DNA of 64,000 nt from the NCBI GenBank assembly GCA_030686995.1, contig CM060691.1, positions 63,587,838-63,651,837 of the forward strand. Reading direction: 5' to 3'. Shown piece after piece: positions 12,263 through 23,345 of this stretch (the first letter of the stretch is position 1; every line of letters starts with the position of its first letter). The DNA is from Artemisia argyi. Lineage: Eukaryota; Streptophyta; Magnoliopsida; Asterales; Asteraceae. The translations under genes were made by a program, and so were the position numbers. The notes under the pieces are model-generated. The model worked only from the letters and a program-made list of their open reading frames with translations. It made no database searches and was not told the origin of the DNA.

Positions 12263-13617
12263 GTGTTTGTTTTTTGTTTAATTTGTGTTTATTTAGTTTG
12301 TAAAATATTAATTTGTGTTTGTGTTTGTAAATAATTTGTGTTACCAACGATGGCTTCCATAGGTTGTTTCTTTCATCATTTGAATTTTCAAGTTTGCTTT
12401 ACTAGACCTGAATATTCATGTGGAATTTGAATTTTAATTGATTGAATTAACTAAGTGACATATTCATTTCATTTGTCGTATTTTGGGTTTATGTTTTATA
12501 GAAGAATTAAATTGTGTTTGTTAGCTTAATAAGGCCATTGGCCCATAGCAGTTTAGGGCGCGCACATGCTTTAGAAGAACTTAAACTTAGTTTATTCTAG
12601 GAAAATAAACTTACATTGGCTTTGATATAGGCTTCAACTCCAACTAGCAAAGTATGTATATGTGGCTATAACTAGTCGGAATGTCCAACGGAGTTTAGGG
12701 AAATAAATGTACTAGTAATAATAAAATATAAAATTGTCCACCCGGTCTCTTTTAGTCCTTGTTACGCCACTGATAGTATGTATACCTTTGCAATCCGGAT
12801 TTTTGGATAACCATTTAGTTCATGTTTGATCTTTTTATGATGAATAAGATACGACACTGAGATTTTACAAGTATAAGAAAGCAAGCATTTGTTTAGTTAT
12901 ACACTTTTTTTACGACATTTGTCTAGATTTTGTAATATCTATTGAATAGCAATGGTAGATTACCTTCTTTTCTTCGCACTGAAGATATGAGATTCAATAT
13001 GCAACAAGTGAGATCTGGTTGTATAATATATATAATGTTCACTTGTACAATCACAAGTTAAGGTGGTGTTTGGCATTGCTTATTACAAAAACTCATCTGC
13101 TTATTTCACTCACAAATAATCAGATTAGCGGCATGGATGTACAATTCCAAGCATTTTGAATATGCTAATTTGCATTTTATTTTTTATTTTTTTGCAGATT
13201 GTTCCAGTATATCGAAAGAGCAAATTTGAACAATCACTTGTAAAGGAGTCTGCCAATTTTCAGGTTTTGCTAGAGATAAGAACGTAGTTGCAGAGGCTGA
13301 GAAGCTAGACACCAGCTTGAGTACGGCTCAATACTCTACCTCTTGATCTAGTGACATTACATATTCAGTTGCACAATGTTTGTTATTAATATTGTTATTG
13401 ACATCCTTTTGTTATTTGCATTATCGGATTACTATATTTGCTTATTGTATCGTTATAAACGAATACTATCATTTGCTTTGGTTGTTTAAGAACGAATGAA
13501 TGAATGGATGCATTTTATGTTATAGTTTTCCAGGTTTGGTTTTTGTAGATTTTTTCGGGAAAAAAATCTGGATTTACAGCATTTCTGCTGCTGTTTTTTT
13601 TTCTGAATGAATTCACT
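12263..13617. other. intron-like or non-coding sequence with one further exon-like piece
   Basis: Mostly T-rich and without long frames. Near 13198-13345 a TTTGCAG acceptor-like site is followed by coding-looking sequence and an internal CAG|GTTTTG site, then a stop near 13345. This might be the last exons of the fragment that starts upstream. I do not recognise it. Confidence 0.25.
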
Positions 13618-13950
13618 TTATACCGACAACATGTCGTCGGTATTTTAAGACATTGACCGTTTGACTTGTTGACTATTTGACCAATTAGTTAATCATTTTT
13701 TTGTTAATTATAATTAAAATACTGACGAATCGACGTCAGCATATTATTTGTCGAACCACGTTTTCATTTGACTGAAAATGGCTGTGGACCCCACCTTAGC
13801 GTCGGGAAATGATGTCGGCACAATAAGTCCCGACGGGGCATTGCCGATTAAAGCTGGCCGACGAAGTTTCGTCGGCATAAACTAAATTCCGACGTCATGA
13901 CGTCGGCACAGTCGAAAAACAGTCGTCGAGAATTGTCTGTTATGTACTAG
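13618..13950. repeat. right array of GACGAC/GTCGTC imperfect palindromes
   Basis: Units such as ACCGACAACATGTCGTCGG, GCCGACGAAGTTTCGTCGGC and CCGACGTCATGACGTCGG follow one another. They mirror the left array at 4880-5300 and give the right limit of the CACTA-like block. Confidence 0.7.
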
Positions 13951-14727
13951 TTTAGCTTCTTGTTTGAGTTTTAATAAAGATATTCATTTAGAAAAATAGA
14001 CTATTATTATTAAGTGCAATTTATTTTGAGTTTTTTAGGTGACCATGGTTGTCTAAAAAATTATTTAACAAAAGACGCATTCTTAAAAATTATTAACATA
14101 ATATGTAGTCTTTTTCTTTTTCATTGTATAACCTATCATAAAAACTTACAAAAAAATGACATAAGTAGCTATCGTCATCTCATTCATCCTCAACGTTGCC
14201 GACTAAACATATCATTTTATGTAGACGTGCAGCATAGTTCTATTAAAACGAACATGCATATTTACAATAGCAAACCAGCCACTTAAACTTGGATCTATCA
14301 AAATGCACCTCTGTTTCTTAGATCTCGAGAAATATAAACAAATAGAAATCTGTAATTGAAGGTTAAAAGTTAAAACATGAATCGATTGGAAGAAAATAGA
14401 TACAGAATTAATTAATCTCATTCTTCACAAGGGGCATAAAATTGTTAATGTACTATCTGCCTTACGTAGCCTATTATGGTACCGATTAAAAGATTTGAAT
14501 ACAATTATGTTAATGTTTTAAATATATGAAAACAGTTCGTAACATCATTATTCCAGCATGTGAATATTGAATTTGAGATTTTGATCATCTTTTAACTTTT
14601 ATAACATCGATTTCACAAAATCAAACGTCTATTAATATAATGCTATGTAAAAAAGTAAACTTCGGGTATTTAGATTATAGTACTCCTATTCTTTTTACTG
14701 TATTTTAGTTGTTGAAAATTTCAAATA
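13951..14727. other. intergenic sequence upstream of lipase gene 2
   Basis: AT-rich sequence with no recognisable gene or element ends. Confidence 0.5.
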
Positions 14728-14733
14728 CACGTG
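14728..14733 (+). promoter_or_regulatory. G-box upstream of lipase gene 2
   Basis: CACGTG, within ACACGTGAA, 180 bases before the gene 2 ATG. The same eight-base context occurs upstream of gene 1. Regulatory use is inferred. Confidence 0.4.
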
Positions 14734-14912
14734 AACAAAAACAAGAAGCACATGGATTTATTTAACCAAAACTGTATAGCATTATTAAAAGCTAAATCAT
14801 TCAACATTAATTTTTCTCTAAATAGTTAACTAATTAGCCAACTCCTATGCATCTTCTTCCTAATCACCTTTCTTCTATCATAAACCCATATACAACTAAC
14901 CATTGAACATAT

Positions 14913-15694
14913 ATGGCTACCAAGAAAACATGTGACAAGTCATTTTGCAAAGACTATATGCTACTAAGCCCGAAAGACGTTAGATTATGGGATCTCATAA
15001 TGCTTTTGTTCTCCAAAAACATTGGAAAAAGGAAGTTCATCGACTGTCCCAATGGGACAGTTGAAGAAAGCTTTCCACGACGCTTTGTCATTTTCATATC
15101 TATTGTTGCCCAGAAGCTGCTTCAGGTAGTTAACAAACCTTTGGGTTGGGTTGGCTCAGCCATCGAATTTCTGCCTAACTGTCTAGATGCTAATGGTGGA
15201 TTTCTCAAGCTACTTTTCAATTTCATATCAGGTTTTGCATTCAGTTATTTTTGTTTTTTCTTCATTATCGTATTTTCCTCTCTTCACGTACCACTTAACT
15301 TATTTTTCAAGTCTTTAGGTTATCATAAGATATTCTAAGGTTCAAGAGATATATCCTTATTAAGTTATATATTGTGCTTTTTGGTTTTTTTGTTATAAAT
15401 CAGTGGTTGATCAGCATTTTATTTACTAATTTTGTGATATGAATGTCTAAAATAAACTATAACTATGTGATTCTAAAGTTTAAAATTCAATATTACAAAA
15501 AGAGTAAAAAAATAAATCCGTTAAATTATATTGTTACCTAGCTATGTATTGAAAGATAAAAAATTGCTAGCGGAGAGGTGTAATTTATTTTGTTTAAAGA
15601 TTTAACTGTTATGAAATATTTAATTTTTAAGAACGGAGGTGATAGTGAGTTTAAAAATAAATGGCTTGGTAAATAACTTTTTCAAATTTTTACT

Positions 15695-15726
<32 letters not shown>

Positions 15727-18646
15727 TCTGAACCCACCTCGTCTAGAAGGTCTAGTTATGAATACATTGTGACTAAACAAGAAGTATATAGTGTATGGCA
15801 AAATAAAATAATGTATTTATGGAATTATGGTGTTGGTGAAATAAAATATGAACATGTGATTAGTAGCATACTAGCATCAGCTAATTAATGGAAGTGATGA
15901 CAAATGTAGTTTAGATCCAACGAATAAATAAGTTGAATTATAAAATGGATTTTTGATTTGATACCGTATCAAAACAAATAGTACTATATATTTAACTTTT
16001 CTTTAAAATGGATTTGATTTGATTGATTTGATGTGAAAAGTTCTTTATAGATCAAACTTTTACCATATAACTCATCAGGCAATTTTAGTCACTCATTTTT
16101 TTTTTATCAAAATAAAAAAATAAACTTCCACCCTTTTTTTAAAACTTAAATATTTCGCAAACCGTAAATCGTCAACCTACAAAAAAATACCATTGCGACG
16201 AGAATTAAATTATCTTTCTATAGACATGCATTGTTATATACTTTCGATGAACTTTTTTTTCGCCCAGAAAAATCATATATGATTCGTAAGAATCATATAT
16301 GATTCGAAGAATCGAATCATATATGATTTTTTACGAATCATATATGATTTTTACAAATCATATATGATTCTTTCTGGGCGAAAAAAAAGTTCGTCGAAAG
16401 TATATAACAATGCATATCTATAGAAAGATCATTTAATTCTCGTCGCGATAGTATTTTTTTTGTAGTTTGAAGATTTACCGTTTGCAAGATATGTTATTTT
16501 GAAAAAAAAGGTGAAAAATATAAATGGGTGGCTATGATTGATTGATATGTTCTATGACATGTATGGTTCTTCATGAATCTCAACTCTTGATTTGATTTGA
16601 TTTGATTTGATTTTAAGGGGTGGCAACCTTGCCTCACCTTGCCTCAAGATTAAACAAAATCAACCAATAAGATGTTCACAACACATTTTATACCACAATA
16701 TACCCCAACATCATTTTTTAGTGGTATTCTTGGTACCAAAAATACTAATTATATTTTTTAATTTTTTTTTGAATTAAGCCTCCAATGGCTATAACCATTA
16801 AATGGGCAACGGATACTTTTTTTCTTGGATTTCTCCATACCGAATCGGTACATCTTGCCGCTGAAGCTGCCGAAACATGCTAACCGTGGAGGTGGCAATC
16901 CACCTTGCCGATCGGCAAGGCTTGCCGATGCCTTTTGCCGAATGGGTTGCCGGTGCCCTTATGTTAATCAATTTTAGGTTGGATATTTTTTACTTTCGAA
17001 AGGAAAAAATTAATAGAAATACTGTGTTTCGGAAAGATAAAAACTTTTAACCTCAAATTTTAGGCATCAATTTACTTTTAGTAATTTAACATTATTATCT
17101 GTATTTTCTATTTGTTTTTTTCTCTTGCAATTTGAAAGGCAATAATCTTTTCATCAAATGATGTCGAAATGAATCTGGATAGTTTTGTTTCATAATAACG
17201 GGTGGATGCATATGAAATGCAGGAAAACTAGTTATACCTAATAAAGAGTCACAAGAGTTTTTGTCAGTGATCGGGTTAGGTGATATACGGAGAGATTTAG
17301 ACAAGAAAATTAAGCATCATGATCCACGATACACAAGCGCCCTCGCCATTATGGCCGCTAAATCTGCATATGAAAACCCAGCTTACATCAAACAAACGGT
17401 CGAGAAACATTGGAAGGCATATATGCAACTTGAAATAAATATGCACAAAAGACTCTTGAATCAAATGTTAACGAAAGAAATGCATAATTGCAGATGGAGT
17501 TCTTGGGGTTCTTCAATTGTTGGAATGGTAATCAGTCATGACATTAGCAACTTTTTTTATGAAATTCTAAATAGCTTGTCACTGAATCACCAACTTAGTT
17601 GCCACTCAATTCTATTATAGACTACGGGGAGGATTACACGACACAAGGGTTCATGTGGAGCGACAAGACCGGTGAGTCCGAGCTCATAGGTGCTTCCTTC
17701 AGAGGCACGTCACCTTTTAACGCTAAAGACTGGTCTTCTGATGTTGATCTTTCATGGTACGACCTCCCTGGTATAGGCAAGGTCCATGCTGGTTTCTTGA
17801 AAGCTTTAGGGTTGCAAAAGAGCAAAGGGTGGCCTAAAGACATCCAAGTTGATGATCAGAAACCTTACGCTTACTATGCAATCAGGAAAAAGCTTAAAGA
17901 TCGTCTTCAAAACAACCCAAACGCAAAATTCTTAATAACCGGACATAGTTTGGGAGCTGCATTAGCAATCGTGTTTCCAGCAGTTCTAGCACATCATAAT
18001 GAGACTGATTTACTATCAAAACTTGAAGGGGTGTATACATTTGGACAACCTAGGGTTGGCGATCATAAATTTGGTGATTACATGAAAGAGGTGCTAGTAA
18101 CTCATGGCACGAGGTACCATAGGTTTGTATATTGCAACGATTTGGTGCCTAGAGTACCATTTGACAATTCTGATCTTTTGTTCAAACATTTTGGTGACTG
18201 TCATTATTATAATAGCTTCTACAAAGGACAGGTAATCTTTACATATCATGATGCAATTACCCTTTGTGACTAAATGTATCATGTTAACTTATTATTCCCA
18301 TTTTTAACGGCTTAAATTTGATTGAAGTAATATGGCAAGAAGCTAGATTAGTACTAATCTCTACTCGTTTGGTATATTTGTGCAGGTGGTCACCGAAGAA
18401 CCAAACAAGAACTATTTCTCCCTAATTGCTATTATACCCATGTTTGCAAATGCAACGTGGGAATTGTTGAGGAGCTTTATCATCTATTATCAAAGGGGTC
18501 CAGAGTTTTGTGAAACTTATACATGCCGAGGTTTGAGAGTGTTTGGACTTCTTATAGCAGGATTGCCAGCTCACGGTCCACAAGACTACGTTAATCTTAC
18601 AAGACTGGGTTCGCCTGAACTATTCAAGCTCCCATCAACCACTTAA
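14913..18646 (+). CDS. OBL1: OBL1-like class 3 triacylglycerol lipase, gene 2 of a tandem trio
   Basis: Exons 14913-15231, 17223-17416, 17494-17527, 17621-18231 and 18386-18646 join in frame to 472 aa. Intron phases match genes 1 and 3. The N-terminal region carries the hydrophobic stretch FVIFISIVAQKLL, followed by the plant oil-body lipase pattern. The catalytic serine is Ser292 in GHSLGAAL. The other triad members are probably Asp356 in YCNDLVPRVP and His449 in PAHGPQDYVN. Exon 2 ends AAG followed by GC, so intron 2 (77 bases) is a GC-AG intron. If retained it shifts the frame and stops at 17618-17620, removing the catalytic region. Intron 1 (2.0 kb) carries a foldback MITE. It is closest to gene 3, differing mainly by a two-residue gap in the loop before the active site and a shorter C-terminus. 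Expected role: acylglycerol hydrolysis at lipid droplets. Confidence 0.9.
16087..16533. mobile_element. foldback MITE in intron 1 of lipase gene 2
   Basis: Two arms of about 200 bases are near-perfect reverse complements. The best parts are the stretch around GCATTGTTATATACTTTCGA (left, about 16226) and its mirror (right, about 16395), and CGCCCAGAAA / TTTCTGGGCG. The centre holds several copies of AATCATATATGATT, each itself palindromic. The ends are approximately AGTCACTCATT / AATGGGTGGCT. A second copy of the left arm starts near 63832. No coding capacity. The TSD is not clear. Confidence 0.85.
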
Positions 18647-19105
18647 CCACGACAGTCATATAAGTGGATACATTTGGCCAAAACAAAGTTGCCCAAAAGA
18701 CATTTAGACAACGGTTACTCTATATCTAATTTGCAATTTGGTGTTTGTGCTCTGAGTTGTTGTCCATTATTTTGATAAAGTTTCCAAGAAGCTTCAAAGG
18801 TGTCGCTCAATTAGATAGATATCCAGGTTTTACCAGAAAGAGCTAAAGGTAAAACACCTATACTGACACGAGGCGGTGTGTAACAACTGATTTGAAGATT
18901 TGATGACATAAATTAAAAGATGGCACTTGTCAGGTGTTTGGTGTTTTACGGTCACATAATATGAGGCATTCAGCAATAATGCATAATTCTATTAGTGTAC
19001 AGACTTTGAATTTTGTGACACGCTTAACAATTTATGTCAATGGCATAAATTTTGTGTGACCTAGGACTCTAGGAGTACAGATAAAAGGCTTTTACTTTCA
19101 TAGTA
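18647..19105. other. 3' flank of lipase gene 2
   Basis: No gene or element recognised. It contains the putative 3' untranslated region of gene 2. Confidence 0.5.
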
Positions 19106-19106
19106 T

Positions 19107-19800
19107 ACTAGTTATAATTCCCGCGCACGCGCGGGTTTTTTAAACTTTTTGAATAATATATTTTTATTTATTAAAAAACAAATAATTTAATCTTTGTTTT
19201 GTTTGATTTATAATGTTTAATTATAGTTTTTTATTATTAAAGATAATTATTTAAAAATTTTAATTCTATTATTAATTGTATCTTATCTATATTTTTTGCA
19301 TTTATCTTCTACTTGTGTTAATTGTATCTTATCTATATTTTTTGTATTTATCTTCTACTGGATAAATATAAAATATTACCTAATAAGAAAATAATTTTTT
19401 TAAATACAATTATTACTAAATAAGGTATGAATTGATTTTTTTAAAATGAAAAAATTCCAATAGAGGTTTTATTTTATTATATAAAAGATGTCAAAAGTTA
19501 CATATACTTTTCTAATACTATACGTACATGTGTATAATAACGAGATTTTATAGCGGCATATAGTTTTTGTGATAAAAAAAATTGTATGAGATTTAAACGA
19601 AAAATAATAAAAGTTTTGAAGATTTGGGGATTAAATATAATGTTTTGAAACTCGGTTTAACCCGGGTGGTTTAACCGATTGAACCGTTTCGGTCGAAAAT
19701 CAACCCGACGGGTTGGAAAAACGGGTCAATTTAAACCGGATCAACCAGCTGGATTTGAAGAGTCCCGGGTCAACTCGGTTTTCAATGTATATTAATAATT
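19107..19800 (-). mobile_element. Helitron-like element(s), with second copy of the 2-kb repeat
   Basis: On the minus strand this ends with the hairpin CCCGCGCGTGCGCGGG (plus-strand 19120-19135) followed 8 bases later by CTAGT, a textbook Helitron 3' end (hairpin then CTRR, insertion before T). From about 19520 the sequence matches the repeat at 1857-2175, including the ACCGGT/GGGTCAA tract, so two related ends may be nested here. No Rep/helicase frame is present, so it would be non-autonomous. The 5' TC end was not located. Confidence 0.5.
19272..19365. repeat. tandem duplication, unit about 47 bases
   Basis: The sequence starting AATTGTATCTTATCTATATT is present twice in direct succession with only one or two differences. 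Confidence 0.85.
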
Positions 19801-20006
19801 TCATTTTAAAATATAGGTTTTTAACATTTTATTTTTTAGTTTTAACTTTTTATTTTTTCATTTATGTATAATATGGATATATTTATCTGAATATTAGGCT
19901 TGTGACAGTAGTGACCCATATTGCATCATCTTTCCGGCTGTCACCTCAGCTTTCTCTCTCCTCAACCCATATTCACCTCTCTCATCACAGTGGCAACCCA
20001 TATTGC

Positions 20007-20008
<2 letters not shown>

Positions 20009-20081
<73 letters not shown>
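20009..20081. repeat. (TA)n microsatellite
   Basis: About 36 uninterrupted TA units. Confidence 0.97.
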
Positions 20082-20084
<3 letters not shown>

Positions 20085-20218
20085 AACATTTTTTAACACA
20101 AACACAAATTTTATTAATAAAACGTAAATATTACAGAAACGATACGAAATGAAACCATTACAACTAAATAAAAAACTTAAACAACTAAAAATTAAACACG
20201 ACAACACTTATTTAAAAA

Positions 20219-21632
20219 CTAATAATTTAGCTTGTGGCGTTCCTTGATTTCCACCTTAAGTCGCATAAGTTCATTTCGTTGTCGTTCGGGCAAATTTGGG
20301 TCGACTGCCAAATTGTAGAAAATCAAGTCTTGCTCCCGTTTTGTATTTCTCATGAGTTCCTTTTGTTCCTCCTGGAATTCCAAGAGCTTTCGTTGATATT
20401 CTAATTTTTGTTGTTTGATCGCTAGCTCTCGTTCCTTGTATTCTCTCCACGACTCATCACGCTCTTTACCTTTATCCTTGTTTGATGGTCTTGAGCTCCA
20501 TAAGTCCGCTAGTAGCCCACTCATGAATGATTTTGATGTTTCACGAGAGGAGGAGGTGGATGATTTCCTCCTTGCTCTGTCACGACCTTGTGGTCGTGAT
20601 TCTATAGTACCATCCTCCGTTTCATCATCGTCATCATCCAAGTCTTGAAAATTCGGGGGGCCTTGTGTTGACCCCGACGTAGTTGTTGAACCCTTCACTT
20701 TCTTTCGACTGCCCGATTGGAAAAGAGGCATCTCATCCTTCCAAGTATCATGCCCCCTCAATACTTTCCAACACTCCACCATATTGAAATCATGACCGTA
20801 ACGGGTACGATACTCCATAAGAGCTTTGGACATATCGTCAATGTCATTTTCACCACTTCCATGCGTCCCCTTGACATTATCAATAATAGCACCAAAATTT
20901 GCAACTTGACCACGAATTCTAGTCTTCCATTTGGAAATGATCGAATTGTATGTCCGGTCTGAACCAGTTTCGTTTCGAAAGTAGGCTACCACTTTCTCCC
21001 AAAATTTGTGCCGATTCTTAGAGTTTCCTTTTTTTTTTTTTTCATTTTCCGAAACAAAGATGAAAGCTTTACAAAGAATGACCTCTTCTTTGCTTGACTA
21101 TGGTTCAACTTTTTTGGCCGGTTCGGGTCCTTTGCCTTTGCCTTTCGCCTTTGTAGCACGCCGCGAAGGCTTCTTTGGCTTGACGGGTGATGTCTCTTCG
21201 ATTTCGTCATCGTCATCGTCATCAACGGGCATAGAACCGTGGTAGGAACCGTGATCCGAACCTTGCCCCATCGAAACATCTTGACTCGGGTAGTCTTGGC
21301 TCAGATAGTGTTGGGTCGAATAGCCTTGGGTCGGATAGTCGGCCCAATCATCCAAATTCATATCAAGATTAGTTGACCGAATCGGAGAATGTTGTTGATA
21401 CGGTTGGGAACAATGCAAGAAATCCATGTTAGGACGATAAGACGACTCACTTGGTTCTTGGTGATAATCCGTATTAACACGTTGTGGTGGGACAAAAGCA
21501 CGATGAACGGAAAACAAGTTTTCTCTTTGATTGAGTTGTGGTAATTGTGTTGGATATTCAAAAGATTGTGGACGAAAGCGAATACCCCCTTGTTGTGGTG
21601 GTGTTATGCCGATTAGTTCAAAGGTGTTTTTG
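20219..21632 (-). pseudogene. Harbinger-associated Myb/NAM-like protein with one nonsense codon
   Basis: One reading frame runs from about 21632 to the stop at 20219 and is broken only by a TAG at 21098-21100. Upstream of the break are Gln/Pro-rich and acidic (DDDDDD) stretches and a Lys/Arg-rich segment. Downstream come a Myb/SANT-like region (about 21090-20850) with conserved Trp/Phe positions, then the NAM-associated C-terminal domain: FNMVECWKVLRGHDTWK, an acidic-basic linker and a coiled coil rich in Glu/Lys ending ERHKLNY. This is the accessory DNA-binding ORF that accompanies PIF/Harbinger transposases. No ATG was found at the 5' side and no transposase is nearby, so it is a broken element copy. 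Confidence 0.75.
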
Positions 21633-22406
21633 CCGAGAGAAATTTATATCCGGTGCATTTTAGGTTAGTCAGGATCGTCGGTTTTTAGATTGTGAAGTGT
21701 TTTTCTTTGACATTGTGAATATTGATGAGAATTTGGTTGAATTATGTTTGAAATTGTGTGTTTGAAAGTGGGTTTGATGTTGGTATTTATAGGAAGAAAA
21801 GTGGTAATTTTTTTTAAAAAAAAAGGTTTTTTTTTTTTTTTTTTTCGCAAACCAAATGGTTTGATTTTAGTTTGAAAGTGGGAAAGTATTTGCTTCAAAT
21901 TCGGTCGAGTAAACGAACGATTTGTGCTTTGAAGTCACCGGCTATCGATATGGTTGTTTGTGCCACATTGGGACGATCGATTTCCAATATCGATCGATCG
22001 ATCCTCTCGATTGATTATTTCCGAGGCAGTGTCACAAGCCTTATTTACTTTTAACTTTGAAAAATTGGCATAGATGAATTTATATTTTAGTATCCCATTA
22101 AACAATTTATTCACTATCAATTAAATGTTTGCTAGCACATAAGTATTACTTATTTTATTTTTTTGGTAAAGGTTTCTCCGAGAAAATATATTACTCAAAA
22201 AAAATAATTAAGTACATAAGATGAAGGTGAATCTCACATCTCAGCTTGTTACAAGCAAACAAACGCACCTAATATGCTTCAAACAAAATCTATCATAAGA
22301 GAGACATACAAATCTTATGAACACTAACAACAGAACTAGAACTATGTCCTAACTCTACCATGGATATGGATGTCCCACTCGTCACAGAAAACAAGTTGTT
22401 CCCCAG
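21633..22406. other. non-coding stretch
   Basis: A/T-rich with homopolymer runs near 21809-21845. No supported gene. It may include the 5' part of the Harbinger-type element, whose terminal repeat I could not find. Confidence 0.4.
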
Positions 22407-22871
22407 TTAAGTCATTAAATCATAGTTGTAACCATCATAGCCATAATATTCTTCATACTTATGGAGACTTGCTTCATTAGCTCCTCCACCGGCACGATTC
22501 GAGTTAGCCACATATCGAGCCATGTCATCATTAATATCCTCAACTTCAACACTATCCAAATCTTCTCCTTGCTTTTTCATAGTAGTAATAGGTTCATATA
22601 TTGATGTTACAATAGCCTGCTTTTGCATAGGAAGCTTTAATCTACAAGGTTTTAGCAGCTTCTCATCATCACTCAATAACACAAGCTTGCCATTAAGCAT
22701 TTGACTTTCTAGTTCACTAATCCTTGCAGCTAGAGATCCATTACCTTCCACTTGTGTCTCCTTTTGTGAACTAGAAGCTTTACGAACCTCTCCCTCCTCC
22801 TCATCCAACATAGAACTTAATACATCAAACGAGTTCGATGTGGAAGGAACCATAGTATCATTTTTTGTCAT
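22407..22871 (-). pseudogene. retroelement gag/ORF1-like remnant
   Basis: An open frame of 154 codons begins MTKNDTMVPSTSNSFDVLSS, with a Ser/Glu-rich segment and an acidic C-terminus ending EEYYGYDGYNYDLMT. The NSFDVL-type segment resembles the region after the zinc knuckle in plant LINE ORF1 proteins. Upstream sequence is degraded. It may be only a chance survivor of a decayed element. Confidence 0.35.
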
Positions 22872-23345
22872 TAGTTACCTTCGGTTTTCTTGGTACCTTA
22901 GGTTGATAAGCGAATTTAGTCTTCTAACCAATCTAAACCCCACATATAGCTTGCCTTGGCGATTTTATGTTCTTACTAACATCCAAGACAAATTTCTTAG
23001 GAAATTCATTAAGAACGTGACCAAATATCTTACAGCTTGAGTATCTTGGAGGTATCCACTCATACTCAATATGGATAGTGTGCATAGTATTATTTATTTA
23101 CACGCGCTTAAAATCGTTCAAGGTCAAAGAATATTAGCCATTGATTTTTTTACACTAAAAGGAGTAAAATTCATTCTAAAGCCGAGCTCAGCTATCTCAT
23201 ACTCGGTAGTGGACTAATCAGTACTCAACCCAAAATGTGACCAGTAATATAACTTCTAAAAATATGCGAAACTTTTGTACGCAATGTACAATGGATAAAA
23301 ACAATTTTCATGACTAAAGTCGGATTAAAAAAGTTGATTGTTAAA
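22872..23345. other. non-coding stretch
   Basis: About 470 bases with no gene recognised. It probably contains more of the decayed retroelement to the left. Confidence 0.4.

Larger units (their letters stand above)
4864..13950. mobile_element. composite CACTA-like element bounded by palindrome arrays
   Basis: Both ends of this 9.1-kb block carry many imperfect palindromes built on CCGACGAC/GTCGTCGG, at about 4880-5300 and 13618-13935. The outermost sequences are weakly inverted relative to each other (left GGGAGAACTGGCGACGA; right TCGTCGAGAATTGTC). Subterminal palindromes of this kind are typical of plant CACTA/En-Spm elements, but no clean CACTA terminus or TSD is visible and no transposase is readable. 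The block contains a minisatellite, a nested solo LTR and exon-like fragments. The alternative is two unrelated fragments that happen to share motifs. Confidence 0.4.

Noticed and set aside
14014..14286. 90-codon frame upstream of lipase gene 2
   Set aside because: Low-complexity, no homology recognised, no promoter context.
17261..17620. Lipase gene 2 as a pseudogene because one frame reads through intron 2 to a stop
   Set aside because: With the GC-AG intron spliced, the five exons join in frame and match gene 3 residue by residue.
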